Shown here: positions 35,155-45,191 of the stretch, one piece after another
Numbering within the stretch: position 1 is the first letter of the stretch
How the letters are laid out: each line of letters starts with the position of its first letter
DNA from: JACMLD01 sp039919885
GTDB lineage: Bacteria; Bacteroidota; Bacteroidia; Chitinophagales; Chitinophagaceae
Assembly: GCA_039919885.1 (NCBI GenBank)
Contig: JBDSEV010000069.1
Location: 1 to 64,000, forward strand
DNA length: 64,000 bases
Direction: 5' to 3'
Notes under the pieces: generated by a model
The model's database searches: none
Told to the model about the DNA's origin: nothing
Seen by the model: only the letters and a program-made list of their open reading frames with translations
Position numbers and translations under genes: made by a program

Positions 35155-36531
35155 ATGGAAATTACAAGAAACGATTTTGGCGAAAATTTCAGCTGGGGAG
35201 TAGCAACGGCGGCATACCAGATAGAAGGTGCGCACGATGCCCATGGCAAAGGCGTTTCCATCTGGGATCAATTTACCAGCAAAAAAGGAAGGATACACAG
35301 TAACCACAATGGCAATGTTTCCGTTGACCATTACAACCGTTATCACGACGACATTATGCTGATGAAGCGGATGAACATTCCGAACTACCGGTTTTCCCTT
35401 TCGTGGAGCCGGATTTTTCCTACCGGTACAGGCACCCCCAACCGGCAAGGGGTAGATTTTTACAGCCGCGTGATTGACCTTTGCCTTAGCCAGGGCATTC
35501 AACCCTGGATTACGATTTATCACTGGGATCTGCCACTTGAACTGGAAAAAAAAGGTGGCTGGACCAATCGGGCAATCATTGAATGGTTTTCTGACTATGC
35601 GTCGTTTTGCATACGGCAATACGGCGACCGGGTAACACATTGGATGATATTAAATGAACCAATGGTATTTACAGGCGCCGGCTATTTTCTTGGTATACAT
35701 GCGCCGGGCAAAAAAGGACTGCTGAACTTTCTTGCTGCTGCCCACCACGCGGCACTCTGCCAGGCAACGGGCGGCCGTATTGCCAAATCACTAAATGGAA
35801 GTTTACAAATTGGCACCACTTTTTCCTGTTCGCAGGTTGAACCATATCGCAATAACACCGCTGATAACAGCGCCGCGTTCCGGATGGATGCTTTGCTGAA
35901 CAGAACTTTTATTGAACCGATGCTGGGGTTATCATATCCTTCCAATGATTTAAAAGTGCTGAGCCGCATCGAACAGTTTGTGAAAGACGGCGACGAACAA
36001 AAGCTGCCTTTTTCAATGGATTTTATTGGCATTCAGAATTACACCCGCGAGATAGTACGACATGATTTTTTTACACCCTTTCTCCGGGCGAAAATTGTTA
36101 CCGCAGCAAAACGAAAAGCTGCCGCCACCATGATGGGATGGGAAGTCTACCCGGCGTCCATCTATCATATGCTAAAAAAATATGCCGCCTATGAAAACAT
36201 GCCCTCCATGATAATTACCGAAAGCGGGGCAGCTTTTGAAGACAGGTTAACCGCTGGCAGCATCCACGATATTCAACGGACCGCCTACCTGAAAGACCAT
36301 TTGCAACAGGTACGCAAAGCCCGTACGGAAGGGGTGGATGTAAACGGCTTTTTTGTCTGGAGTTTCCTTGACAATTTTGAATGGGCAGAAGGTTATCGAC
36401 CGCCGTTTGGCATTGTCCATGTTGATTTGCAGACGCAGCAAAGAACAATAAAACATTCAGGATTATGGTACAAAGATTTTTTAGACGGCTGCACTGTTTC
36501 GCCCACAATTCGTCCGGCAGCGAATTTGTAA
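35155..36531 (+). CDS. Glycoside hydrolase family 1 beta-glucosidase
   Basis: A 458-residue GH1 enzyme, probably hydrolysing beta-glucosides or beta-galactosides by a retaining mechanism. The acid/base E168 lies in LNEP and the nucleophile E356 in IITESG (usually ITENG, with Ser here in place of Asn). The N-terminal motif FSWGVATAAYQIEGA and the QIGTTFSCSQ region are typical. The Met at 35155 is preferred over the open-frame Met at 35134 because it gives the family N-terminus and follows the glycosyltransferase stop by one base. No signal peptide is visible, so it is cytoplasmic. Its presence in an operon with a glycosyltransferase suggests that it trims or recycles the product. Confidence 0.9.
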   Translation: MEITRNDFGENFSWGVATAAYQIEGAHDAHGKGVSIWDQFTSKKGRIHSNHNGNVSVDHYNRYHDDIMLMKRMNIPNYRFSLSWSRIFPTGTGTPNRQGVDFYSRVIDLCLSQGIQPWITIYHWDLPLELEKKGGWTNRAIIEWFSDYASFCIRQYGDRVTHWMILNEPMVFTGAGYFLGIHAPGKKGLLNFLAAAHHAALCQATGGRIAKSLNGSLQIGTTFSCSQVEPYRNNTADNSAAFRMDALLNRTFIEPMLGLSYPSNDLKVLSRIEQFVKDGDEQKLPFSMDFIGIQNYTREIVRHDFFTPFLRAKIVTAAKRKAAATMMGWEVYPASIYHMLKKYAAYENMPSMIITESGAAFEDRLTAGSIHDIQRTAYLKDHLQQVRKARTEGVDVNGFFVWSFLDNFEWAEGYRPPFGIVHVDLQTQQRTIKHSGLWYKDFLDGCTVSPTIRPAANL

Positions 36532-36682
36532 CGCAAGGGTAATATTGCCCTAACATCAGCGTAACACTCAACCGTAATCTTTGCTTCAAACCAACAGTTA
36601 ACACAACAAAATACAACGGCGCTCGTCCAAAACTTATTATTCAAGACATCACTATAGAAATGGGCTGTACAGAAACTGCTGC

Positions 36683-37135
36683 ATGAAGAAAACAACGGAC
36701 ACCAGCAAAATCAATCAGCTTATCAGTGAACGCACACGTTTGCGGGCAGCGCTGGACAGTGTTGAACGGGCCTTAATGGATTTAAATTTTTTTTCTATTG
36801 AATACCTGGACTGGAAACAAAAGGCAATGGATTTTATGGAACTGTCCAACGTCTACATCAAGAGCGCGGAAGTGTTGGAATGGGTTTTTGCCGCTACGCC
36901 CGAGCGCCTTGGCAATAAGGCACTCCGGCGAAAATATATCACTGCCCTATCGGTTGCATTGAATAGCCTGAACAAAGAAAAGATAATAAAAACATTCAGG
37001 ATACCTTCCACGCAGGGGCATTTTTACGGATTACCGGGATGGTTCGGCAGAAATGGATCATTAAAAAAAGAATTCTATAGTACTACGCTCAGGCAACGTT
37101 ATGGCAATGCTGTATTAAAAATTAAAGCCCGCTGA
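36683..37135 (+). CDS. Hypothetical protein, 150 residues
   Basis: A soluble protein with no signal peptide or membrane segment. The first third is helical and charged (about residues 10-75, SERTRLRAALDSVERALMDL). The remainder is mixed, with Trp-containing stretches (EYLDWKQKAMDFM, VLEWVFAATPERLG) and a basic C-terminus. I recognise no family. It converges with the PAS histidine kinase, with 65 bases between. Confidence 0.55.
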   Translation: MKKTTDTSKINQLISERTRLRAALDSVERALMDLNFFSIEYLDWKQKAMDFMELSNVYIKSAEVLEWVFAATPERLGNKALRRKYITALSVALNSLNKEKIIKTFRIPSTQGHFYGLPGWFGRNGSLKKEFYSTTLRQRYGNAVLKIKAR

Positions 37136-37200
37136 AGAGCCTACTAAACAGTGGATCAAAGCCGCATTGGCGGAAGGTTGTTCTTTCAATAAATCATGGC

Positions 37201-38661
37201 CTATGCGCCAAAATTTGGATTTGCGGTCATCGGGAGGGTAAAGTAAAAAACAGAACCCTGGCCGTCCTTGCTGGTTGCCCAAACTTCGCCACCATGCGCC
37301 TGTATAATTCTTCTGCATAGAAAAAGACCCAGGCCAATACCTTCCAGGCTGCGTGTTTTTTCAGCCCGGAAAAAACGATCAAAAAGATAGGGCATTTGTG
37401 AAGCAGTAACGCCCACGCCTTTGTCTTCCACGGCCACCTGCAGTTCTGTGGAAGTTATACTGGTATCAATGTTGATGTTTCTTTGTTCGCCCGAGTATTT
37501 GACAGCGTTGGCTAGGTAATTACTCATTACCTGCGATAACCTGTACCGGTCGCCCATTACTTTTTGTACAACGGTTCCGGTAGTAGTGATATTAAAATCA
37601 GGATGGAGCGTTCGAAATGTAGCCAGCGACTCTTCCATCATTTCATTAAAATCAAAGGCTGCCATATTCAACTGAAATGTGCCCCCACCGAGTTTCGCTG
37701 CATCATACAACTCGGCAATCATGCCGGTTAACCGTTCTATGTATTTTTTATTCTTTTCCAGCAGACTGGCCATTTCGCTGCTGTCATCCGGTAACATCAT
37801 CGACATAATATCATTGCTCATCCTTATACTGGTTAGCGGGCTACGAAGTTCGTGCACCACAAAACCCATTAAATCTTCCCTTTCCGTTTCTGTTCTTTTG
37901 TGTATCGTTATATCGTGCCCCACCAATAACAGCACGGATGAAAGGTCTCGGGTAAATATTGGCTGACAACTGATCTCAAAAACCCGGTCGCCCGAATGGG
38001 TGTTGAATTCTACCAGTGTTTTACTGAACGGAATGCCCGAAGCGGCTACCTGTTTAACCTGTTGCAATAAATTTTCTTTCACATCGAAAGGACTGATGAT
38101 AGCTGCAAAATCAGCGAGCGCGGCCGTTTTTTCATCCGCTAAAAATAAACGGGTAAAAGACGGATTGAATTTAACTATCCGCAGTGAACCGTCCAGTAAT
38201 ACCACGAAATCGTCAATTACCTGCAGAATGCTGTCGTTGAAATCAGTTATTTGGTGCAGTGAATTCTCCGCATCCTTTTGTTGGTGAATGTCCTGAAGCA
38301 CTTTCAGTACGGTTGGTGTTCCGGATTCCTGTTCTATAAGAATGCTTTCACCCGATACCCAGCTCACCTGCCCATTTTTATGTACCATGAAATTCTTATC
38401 GTCCGCCTGCCCCTTTGCCAACACAGTTTCAATTTCAATCCAGGGTTTTCTATTGCGTTTGTCCTCATCCGTAAACAGGATTGAAAAATGCTTACCCTTC
38501 AGGTCGCTGTCCCCATACCCGAAGAAACTAGTAAATGCCGGATTTACTTTCTTTATAACGCCGTTACTATCAAGCTGTAAAACGGCATTAACCCTGCTAC
38601 GGTTAAACAGCGCATTAAACACAGCGGAATCCTCCTGCTCAAGTTCTTCCATAAGACCCAC
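37201..38661 (-). CDS. Cytoplasmic PAS-domain histidine kinase
   Basis: A 486-residue sensor kinase without membrane segments. A PAS domain (about residues 15-130, with FFGYGDSDLKGKHFS) and a second PAS-like domain (about 140-255) precede the HisKA dimerisation domain. The phosphoacceptor is H270 in VVHELRSPLTSIR. The ATPase domain follows, with N-box AVKYS, G1 DKGVG and G2 GIGLGL motifs. The absence of a receiver domain or nearby response regulator makes it an orphan kinase. The PAS domains probably sense a small molecule, redox state or light. It is a complete gene. Confidence 0.9.
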   Translation of the reverse strand: MGLMEELEQEDSAVFNALFNRSRVNAVLQLDSNGVIKKVNPAFTSFFGYGDSDLKGKHFSILFTDEDKRNRKPWIEIETVLAKGQADDKNFMVHKNGQVSWVSGESILIEQESGTPTVLKVLQDIHQQKDAENSLHQITDFNDSILQVIDDFVVLLDGSLRIVKFNPSFTRLFLADEKTAALADFAAIISPFDVKENLLQQVKQVAASGIPFSKTLVEFNTHSGDRVFEISCQPIFTRDLSSVLLLVGHDITIHKRTETEREDLMGFVVHELRSPLTSIRMSNDIMSMMLPDDSSEMASLLEKNKKYIERLTGMIAELYDAAKLGGGTFQLNMAAFDFNEMMEESLATFRTLHPDFNITTTGTVVQKVMGDRYRLSQVMSNYLANAVKYSGEQRNINIDTSITSTELQVAVEDKGVGVTASQMPYLFDRFFRAEKTRSLEGIGLGLFLCRRIIQAHGGEVWATSKDGQGSVFYFTLPMTANPNFGA

Positions 38662-38997
38662 ATTTTAGCGGCAAAGTTGAGGGAAATAGTGCATACTTCT
38701 TAAACAATTAAATGCTGCTCAGCGTACCGTACAGGGATGCTTTTTGCAGCATTGGGTAAATATTTTTTGCAGAGGGTGCCAACTGACACGCCACCTAATG
38801 CTGACAGGACGGTGCTTCATAATGACAGCCTGTTTAGACATGTGCAAACTGTGTGGATTTTCACTCTAACGCGGTAATCACTGAAATACAGGCGGGTATG
38901 TAGTGTAGCTCGTGCATCGCGCGTGTTCGTTACAAAAGTTAGGCATAAAGCGGCATTTTTGGCGGCAAATTTGCGGCCTGCCTGTAAAACGTAGTAT
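38662..38997. other. Intergenic stretch before a possible small gene
   Basis: About 335 bases upstream of the PAS kinase. No promoter motif of strength, hairpin or gene was found. Confidence 0.4.
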
Positions 38998-39177
38998 ATG
39001 ACAGCGCAGCCTACCGCGACCTACAAATTCTTATACAAATTCCTGTTGGTACTGGATGCCAGCCAGGTGCACAAATTGCATAAAATAGTATCAGGCCTAC
39101 TGGATGTTTCGGTGTTCTCCAGCGATGAAATAGCGCGCCTGGAAAAACGGCTTTCGCTGGCAGGTTTGCAGCGCTAA
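38998..39177 (+). CDS. Possible small protein, 59 residues
   Basis: A short frame starting ATG and ending TAA. The translation is helical and regular (YKFLYKFLLVLDASQVHKLH, then IVSGLLDVSVFSSDEIARLE and KRLSLAGLQR), with the balanced composition of a real small cytoplasmic protein. There is no good ribosome site and no recognised family. It may be a small regulator or a relic. Confidence 0.35.
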   Translation: MTAQPTATYKFLYKFLLVLDASQVHKLHKIVSGLLDVSVFSSDEIARLEKRLSLAGLQR

Positions 39178-39540
39178 AACCACACGGGTGTCAGTGGCAA
39201 CGTACGAAACAGGACCGTTTTGCGCAAACCCATTCAGGCTGCTTGTTTCGTTTCCACGTTCCTGCCCAATTGTGGGGTAGTATGCCTCTAATTTCCAAAA
39301 CCACACGCAGCGCCGGTGTCACCATCCGTAAATGTGATTGCGGGCCGAAAACTACTTTGGTTTTTGTGTTACGCCTGTTCTTCATGGCCACACAAGTAAA
39401 TTGCTCACTTTCTTGCGGAAACCGCAATAGCCGCCGGCTTGTCTGCCGGCAATTAAATTTTTGAATAATTGACCGTTGGCAGTAACATTTTTCCGGTGCT
39501 ATCGTCTTCTATAGCATAATAACCGGCTAACAGCGATACC
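39178..39540. other. Intergenic stretch before the permease gene
   Basis: About 360 bases. It contains a short palindromic hairpin (GCCGGC at 39433-39438 and 39445-39450) followed by an AT-rich tract, but without a proper T run. No gene was supported. Confidence 0.4.
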
Positions 39541-41913
39541 ATGCTTAAAAATTTCTTCAAAATTGCTTTCCGCAACCTGTTGCGTAACAAGGGTTTTTCC
39601 AGTATCAACCTTATTGGCCTTGCCGTAGGGATGGCCAGCGCCATCCTGATTTTGCTATGGATTGAAAACGAGGTCAGCTACGACCAGTTTCATGAAAAAA
39701 AGGATCGCATTTACGAGGTCTGGAACCGCGCACGGTTCGACGGCAAACTAATGAGTTGGAATACCACGCCCAAAATATTAGCCAGGACCCTTGAACATGA
39801 TTTGCCTGAAGTAGAACGTGCCGTACGGGTGCACTGGGGAAGCAACTTTTTATTTAGCATAGGTGATAAAAGAATAACAAAAGCGGGCAATATGGTAGAT
39901 ACCGGCTTTCTGCAGTTGTTTAGCTTTCCCCTGCTAAAGGGAAACCCGGCCACGGCTTTAAACGATATGCATTCCATTGTAATCACCGAATCAACCGCTA
40001 AAAGCTTTTTCGGAAAGGAAGATGCCATGGGTAAAACGCTAAAAGTGGAAAACAAAGACAATTTTACGGTTACCGGTATCATCAAAGACCTTCCCAATAA
40101 TACCAGGTTTAAATTTGATTTTCTTTTGCCCTGGGCCTATCTCAGTTATCGCAAAGAAGATGACAGCAGCTGGGGCAACAACAGCACCCGCACATATGTA
40201 TTGCTAAAACAAAATGCCAGGCTGGCGACGGTGGCGCCAAAAGTACAGGTGCTGAAACAAAAATATGAAGACGAAGCAAAGAAAGACAAATGGGAAATGT
40301 TTCTTTACCCCGCCGCGCGCTGGCGCTTATACTCCAGTTTTACAAATGGTGTGGAAGACAGTGGCGGGCGAATGACTTTTGTAAAACTCTTTGGCACGAT
40401 TGCCATTTTTATATTGTTGATAGCCTGCATTAATTTTATGAACCTTAGTACTGCCCGCAGTGAAAAACGGGCCAGGGAAGTAGGTATCAGAAAAGTGGTG
40501 GGCGCACAGAAAGCATCCCTTATCACCCAGTTCATTGGCGAATCGGTATTGATGGCTTTCCTGGCGGCGGTATTGGCGTTGATTATCGTAGCCATCAGTT
40601 TACCTGCATACAACCAGCTCACGGATAAAAACCTTTTTATCAATTTTGCAAATAGCGCCACGTGGCTGGCAGGCGCAGCGTTTATTTTATTTACAGGCAT
40701 GCTTGCTGGCAGTTATCCCGCATTTTTTCTTTCCTCGTTTAAACCCGTTCAGGTGCTAAAAGGCACTTTCAAAAAAGCCCATGCGCTGGTTACACCGCGC
40801 AAAGTGCTGGTAGTGTTACAATTTACCTTTGCCATCGTTTTAATTATCTGCACCATTATTGTAAAACAGCAGATTGATTATGCACAAAACCGCGAACTTG
40901 GCTACAACAAAGAAAACCTGGTTTATCATTTTATGACCGGGGATATTACCAAAAACTACCCCCTCTTAAAAAATGAACTGATGGCACAGGGCGTTGCCGC
41001 ATCGGTTACCAAAACCAGCGCACCGCTCACAGAGAGCTGGAGCGATGGCTGGGGTCAGGAATGGGAAGGAAAAGATCCCAATGATAAAACAGATTTTGTG
41101 CGTTTTGTTTCTGACGAAGGGTTAGGTGCCACTGTGGGACTGCAATTTGTACAGGGGCGCGATTTTGATTTAAAAAAATTTCCAACCGACTCTACCGGGC
41201 TTATCATCAATGAATCTTCACTTAAAGTAATGAAGTTCAAAAATCCCATCGGCCAGCTTGTAAAAGACAACGGCACTTCCTGGCATATTGTGGGTGTTAT
41301 CAAAGACTTTATACTTACCTCTCCTTATGAACCAACAAGGCCGATGCTTATTTCCGGTGCAAAAAACGATTGGTTCAGTGTGGTTCAGATAAAATTAAAT
41401 GGCCACAATCCGCTGCAAGGCAACCTGGCGAAAGCTTCCGCCATTTTTAAAAAATACAATCCGGAATACCCGGTGAACCTGCAGTTTGTGGATGCAGAAT
41501 ATGCACGCAAGTTTGAGAATGAGCAACGACAGGGGAAACTTGCCGGGTTGTTTGCCGGGCTCACTATATTTATTTCCTGCCTGGGGTTATTTGGACTGGC
41601 CACTTATATGGCCGAAAACAGGATAAAAGAAATTGGTGTGCGCAAGGTACTTGGGGCTTCCGTAACCAGCATTACTACGTTGCTGTCGAAGGACTTTATC
41701 CGCCTCGTAATCATATCTTTTGTAATTGCAGCTCCGCTCTCCTACTGGGCCATGTACAATTGGCTCCAGGGATATCCTTACCGGGTTTCGATACAATGGT
41801 GGGTTTTTGCCGCAGCATGTGCATTGTCTATGCTCATTGCCCTGCTCACTGTTAGTTTCCAGGCAATGAAAGCAGCCAGGGCAAACCCGGTGAAGAGTCT
41901 GCGAACAGCTTAA
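39541..41913 (+). CDS. FtsX/MacB-type ABC transporter permease
   Basis: A 790-residue inner-membrane protein built as two copies of a MacB periplasmic-core domain plus FtsX permease domain, the long form common in Bacteroidota. A first membrane segment near residue 22 is followed by a periplasmic domain (about 45-250). Three segments follow near 285, 340 and 380 (with RSEKRAREVGIRKVVGA, the family coupling helix). A second such half ends with ENRIKEIGVRKVLGASVTSI near 695 and three more segments. It should partner an ATPase encoded elsewhere, as none is adjacent. Likely roles are lipoprotein handling or export of a toxic compound. Confidence 0.9.
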   Translation: MLKNFFKIAFRNLLRNKGFSSINLIGLAVGMASAILILLWIENEVSYDQFHEKKDRIYEVWNRARFDGKLMSWNTTPKILARTLEHDLPEVERAVRVHWGSNFLFSIGDKRITKAGNMVDTGFLQLFSFPLLKGNPATALNDMHSIVITESTAKSFFGKEDAMGKTLKVENKDNFTVTGIIKDLPNNTRFKFDFLLPWAYLSYRKEDDSSWGNNSTRTYVLLKQNARLATVAPKVQVLKQKYEDEAKKDKWEMFLYPAARWRLYSSFTNGVEDSGGRMTFVKLFGTIAIFILLIACINFMNLSTARSEKRAREVGIRKVVGAQKASLITQFIGESVLMAFLAAVLALIIVAISLPAYNQLTDKNLFINFANSATWLAGAAFILFTGMLAGSYPAFFLSSFKPVQVLKGTFKKAHALVTPRKVLVVLQFTFAIVLIICTIIVKQQIDYAQNRELGYNKENLVYHFMTGDITKNYPLLKNELMAQGVAASVTKTSAPLTESWSDGWGQEWEGKDPNDKTDFVRFVSDEGLGATVGLQFVQGRDFDLKKFPTDSTGLIINESSLKVMKFKNPIGQLVKDNGTSWHIVGVIKDFILTSPYEPTRPMLISGAKNDWFSVVQIKLNGHNPLQGNLAKASAIFKKYNPEYPVNLQFVDAEYARKFENEQRQGKLAGLFAGLTIFISCLGLFGLATYMAENRIKEIGVRKVLGASVTSITTLLSKDFIRLVIISFVIAAPLSYWAMYNWLQGYPYRVSIQWWVFAAACALSMLIALLTVSFQAMKAARANPVKSLRTA

Positions 41914-42010
41914 GGCGGATAAACCTATTATTTAGTTGCTTCAAAGGCAGCATTGGCTGATTGACAATGAATATTGATCGCAATGTTCTCCACAACGCTA
42001 TTTTTAGCGC

Positions 42011-42376
42011 ATGAAAGCAAAAACAGCAACTGCAACACAAACATTTTCACGGTCTTTGGCAATGGGCGTACTGCTCAGCATGGTGATTTTCTACGGCCTG
42101 CATGTCTTCGGCACATGGCAAAAAGAGGATTATCGCCGGGATACGCAGACCACCAGCACGGTGTTGCTCCACAACACGTGCGCAATTCTTGGCAAAACCC
42201 ATACCCTACGGCCCAATACGGACATTTCATCATTGGGCGACGGAATTGACGGAACAAAACTCAGTGGAAGCTTTATGAACTTTACCGATGGTCATGTTGT
42301 GGCCATGATGCTTTGTTCGCTCTTTTCAGGCAGCTTAATTTATGCGCTTCGCTACTCCATAAAAAAACGCCGGTAA
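42011..42376 (+). CDS. Small two-helix membrane protein
   Basis: A 121-residue protein with a membrane segment near residues 16-33 and a second near 95-112, separated by a polar loop of about 60 residues. The loop includes DTQTTSTVLLHNTC and GTKLSGSFMNFTDGH. The C-terminus is basic (KKRR). The pattern suggests a periplasmic loop between two helices. No family is recognised. It follows the permease by about 100 bases on the same strand. Confidence 0.6.
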   Translation: MKAKTATATQTFSRSLAMGVLLSMVIFYGLHVFGTWQKEDYRRDTQTTSTVLLHNTCAILGKTHTLRPNTDISSLGDGIDGTKLSGSFMNFTDGHVVAMMLCSLFSGSLIYALRYSIKKRR

Positions 42377-42979
42377 CCCCGGAAAATATTCAATACAACC
42401 TGGCATTTGTTGCATTGTTTCAAAACGTGGTTAAGGAAACCCGCTCTTGGTGAAAAGGCTTTATACAATGCGGCGAACAACAGCAGTCCGGATATATGTA
42501 CATTATTGACCAGCCCAACAAAAATTACGCCGACACCAATGCTGTTGATACAATTGCCGCGTTTCCAGTTACGGAAGGGACAATCAGTGCCGGCGACGGC
42601 CTTTTTTCAACTACCCGCAATTTACGCGGAAACTATTTTGCTTGCTATCAGCACTTAAATTGCTTCCTATCCTGCTGCCGTGCATGAAGACATTCATTAT
42701 AAAATGGCAGGCTACAAAAAAAACTTTACAATGTGAGAACCGTCCACTACGTAAAAAAAATATGTGCCGGAGAATCATCCCATGAACATTTCGCATCACC
42801 AGGCATCCGCCTGACCGACTACATTAACAACTTGATAACCAAAAATCACTGTGCTTCCATGTTTTCTGTAGCAAAAGCCAGGCATTTTGGCCTGCTGGTC
42901 AAATTAAAGAAATACAGCGTAAAATCTACTTGTCAAACCCACGCTATTTTTCCATAATTTGGAGAATAAATAAATTTTT
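42377..42979. other. Intergenic stretch with coding-like relic
   Basis: About 600 bases. A plus-strand frame from 42496 to 42687 reads MYIIDQPNKNYADTNAVDTI and continues as a plausible exposed loop, but it ends in a Cys-rich tail and has no ribosome site. It may be a fragment of a lost gene. Nothing else is supported. Confidence 0.35.
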
Positions 42980-43792
42980 ATGAATCCAAACAAAGCACTC
43001 TGGGAAAAAGGTGATTTCACCCAAGTTGCCCAAATCATGCGGCAAAGCGGCGAAGCATTGGTAGCCACATTAAATATTACTAAAGACATGACGGTGCTTG
43101 ACCTCGGTTGTGGGGATGGTACAACTGCGATACCCGAAGCCCGGATAGGCGCTAAGGTACTGGGGGTTGACATCGCCAGCAACCTTGTGGCGGCCGGGAA
43201 TGTGCGCGCAAAAAAAGAAGGCCTGGATAATTGTACTTTCCAGGAGGGCGACGCGGTTGCACTTGTTGGACTGAAAGACAAAAGTTTTGATCTTGTCGTT
43301 AGCATCTTTGGGGCCATGTTTGCGCCAAAGCCTTTTGACGTGGCGAAGGAGATGGTGCGGGTAACCAAACCCGGCGGAAGAATTGTAATGGGCAATTGGA
43401 TCCCGGGAGACCCTACCCTGGTGGGACAAACCTTAAAAATCAGTGCTGCTTATGCGCCGCCGCCGCCAGAAGGTTTTATCAGCCCAATGTTATGGGGTAA
43501 AGAAGCGGACGTTATTGAACGTTTCGAACAGGCAGGCATTGCAAAAGAAAAAATATTATTCAGCCGGGAAAGTTTTACGTTTATCGCACCTTATTCACCA
43601 ACCGAATTTGTAAACGTATTTATAAAGTATTACGGGCCTACTATGAACGCTTATGAGGCTGCGGAAAAAAACGGTAACGCAGCAAAATTTCAGCAAGAAC
43701 TGGAAGCGCTGTTTAACAGCCAAAACCAAAGTGCCGATGCCAACAGGACAGCAATAGCCGCCACTTTTTTAAAAGTAACAGTGATGGTTTGA
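42980..43792 (+). CDS. Class I SAM-dependent methyltransferase
   Basis: A 270-residue methyltransferase with a Rossmann-like fold. The SAM-binding motif I is VLDLGCGDGTTA at residues 39-50. The acidic residue after strand 2 lies in VLGVDIA near 60, and the motif around FDLVVSIFGAMFAP near 103 is in the expected place. A C-terminal cap region (about 165-260) may hold the substrate. The nearest broad group is the UbiE/Methyltransf_11/25 set, which methylates small molecules. Its substrate cannot be told from sequence. Confidence 0.88.
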   Translation: MNPNKALWEKGDFTQVAQIMRQSGEALVATLNITKDMTVLDLGCGDGTTAIPEARIGAKVLGVDIASNLVAAGNVRAKKEGLDNCTFQEGDAVALVGLKDKSFDLVVSIFGAMFAPKPFDVAKEMVRVTKPGGRIVMGNWIPGDPTLVGQTLKISAAYAPPPPEGFISPMLWGKEADVIERFEQAGIAKEKILFSRESFTFIAPYSPTEFVNVFIKYYGPTMNAYEAAEKNGNAAKFQQELEALFNSQNQSADANRTAIAATFLKVTVMV

Positions 43793-44162
43793 TGCCTTAA
43801 CAGGGCACATCTTTTAAGTATCTGATAGCAATGATCGTTATTGGATTCCTGGTGCAGCCGCCAGCCGGACAGAAAAATCATTTTTTTATCAATCACTAAA
43901 ATGAACGTCTTGCTGTTGATAAACAATTTGGAGAATAATTCTTTTTATTGTGTTGCAAAAACCCAAAAAACGCTGAAGTCTTTGGTACCACGTTGAAGCG
44001 CCGGCGTCTATTAAAGAACACAAACCACAAAGCGGCGCCGTTGAAATGGTATCCCGGATGGCGATCGAACTTTTCTTGAAACTACGATACCGGGCACGCA
44101 TCTTACCACGCCGAAATGGTTTCCGCCATGCGCTGCGGCTTTAATAAAAAAAATCTACTATC
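43793..44162. other. Intergenic stretch
   Basis: About 370 bases. The sequence around 43925-43938 repeats 14 bases (AATTTGGAGAATAA) also found just before the methyltransferase gene at about 42956. No gene was supported. Confidence 0.4.
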
Positions 44163-44756
44163 ATGACAAAAAGGCTACTTAATCCTGCAGTTGATTTCTA
44201 TTTTCATAAAGAGAACCAGTGGCAATCTGCTATTACCAAACTAAGAACAATTATACTTGACTGCGGGCTGACGGAAGAAGTGAAATGGGGCTGTCCCTGT
44301 TACCAGTATGAAAAAACGAACATCGTTCTGATACATGTGTTTAAAGAGTACTGCGCCCTGTTGTTTTTCAAAGGTGTTTTACTGGGTGATGCCCACAAAA
44401 TCCTTATTCAACAAACAGAAAACGTGCAGGCGGCACGACAAATCCGGTTCGCACATGCCCGGGAAGTAACAGAGAAAGCGGCTTTACTAAAAGCATATAT
44501 CTATGAAGCGATTGAAGTAGAAAAAGCCGGCCTCCAGGTACAATTAAAAACAACTGCTGCATTTACAATGCCCCAAGAATTTAAGGAAAAACTAAATAAA
44601 AATTCCCTCCTGAAAAAAGCCTTCGATTCATTAACGCCGGGAAGACAACGCGCGTACCTGCTACATTTTGCCGCAGCCAAACAATCTGCCACCCGCGCAG
44701 CAAGAGTGGAGAAATCCATACCGAAAATACTGGATGGAAAAGGACTGAACGACTAA
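44163..44756 (+). CDS. YdeI-like DUF1801/OmdA protein
   Basis: A 197-residue protein. The N-terminal part (about 10-115) matches the DUF1801 fold, with LRTIILDCGLTEEVKWGCPCYQYEKTNIV and the FFKGVLLGDAHKIL segment. The C-terminal part (about 140-195) matches the OmdA/YdeI pattern, with FDSLTPGRQRAYLLHFAAAKQSATRAARVEK. This two-part layout is that of the YdeI family. In Bacillus YdeI has been linked with envelope stress and antimicrobial peptides, but the reaction is unknown. It is intact and monocistronic. Confidence 0.85.
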   Translation: MTKRLLNPAVDFYFHKENQWQSAITKLRTIILDCGLTEEVKWGCPCYQYEKTNIVLIHVFKEYCALLFFKGVLLGDAHKILIQQTENVQAARQIRFAHAREVTEKAALLKAYIYEAIEVEKAGLQVQLKTTAAFTMPQEFKEKLNKNSLLKKAFDSLTPGRQRAYLLHFAAAKQSATRAARVEKSIPKILDGKGLND

Positions 44757-45191
44757 AGCATTTCATTTAACTATAAAAACAAGCAGCCTCTTCATTTGAT
44801 TTTAACAACAACCTTTGATCAATAATTATCATCACACCAAACCGGTGCATTTGCAGATTGTACCAGCGTCGCTCTTCTCACAAATGCTAAAATACTATAT
44901 GCTAAGCACTATCCTCCTGCTCAAAAAAGAGGCGCCCTTTTTATCCCGTAAAAAGGAACAGTAATAAGCAGCTATCATTTGTTATTACTAATACATATTC
45001 ATTCTAAATATTCAACATTTTTCAATAAGTATTTTTTCCAGTAAAAAGCGTGCAAATACTTACCCGTTATCTTTATTTAATCCAAAATCAGTTACTGGAC
45101 AATATGACTAATTTCCTGCGTTCTTAGAAAAGCGCTACTTAACATCAACAGAAAGGTAATTGCTATTTTAAAACTATTCCGTTAAGCTGCA
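44757..45191. other. Upstream region of the YfiR operon
   Basis: About 435 AT-rich bases without a gene. A TATCTTTA box near 45067 is a partial -7 match. No clear operator or riboswitch was seen. Confidence 0.35.

Noticed and set aside
39433..39450. Short GCCGGC hairpin
   Set aside because: Each arm is itself a palindrome and there is no T run; too weak to call a terminator.
42496..42687. 63-codon plus-strand frame
   Set aside because: The first 50 residues look coding-like but the end is Cys-rich noise; kept only as a possible relic in the intergenic note.
44757..45191. Possible riboswitch upstream of the YfiR operon
   Set aside because: No conserved aptamer core could be recognised in the AT-rich leader.
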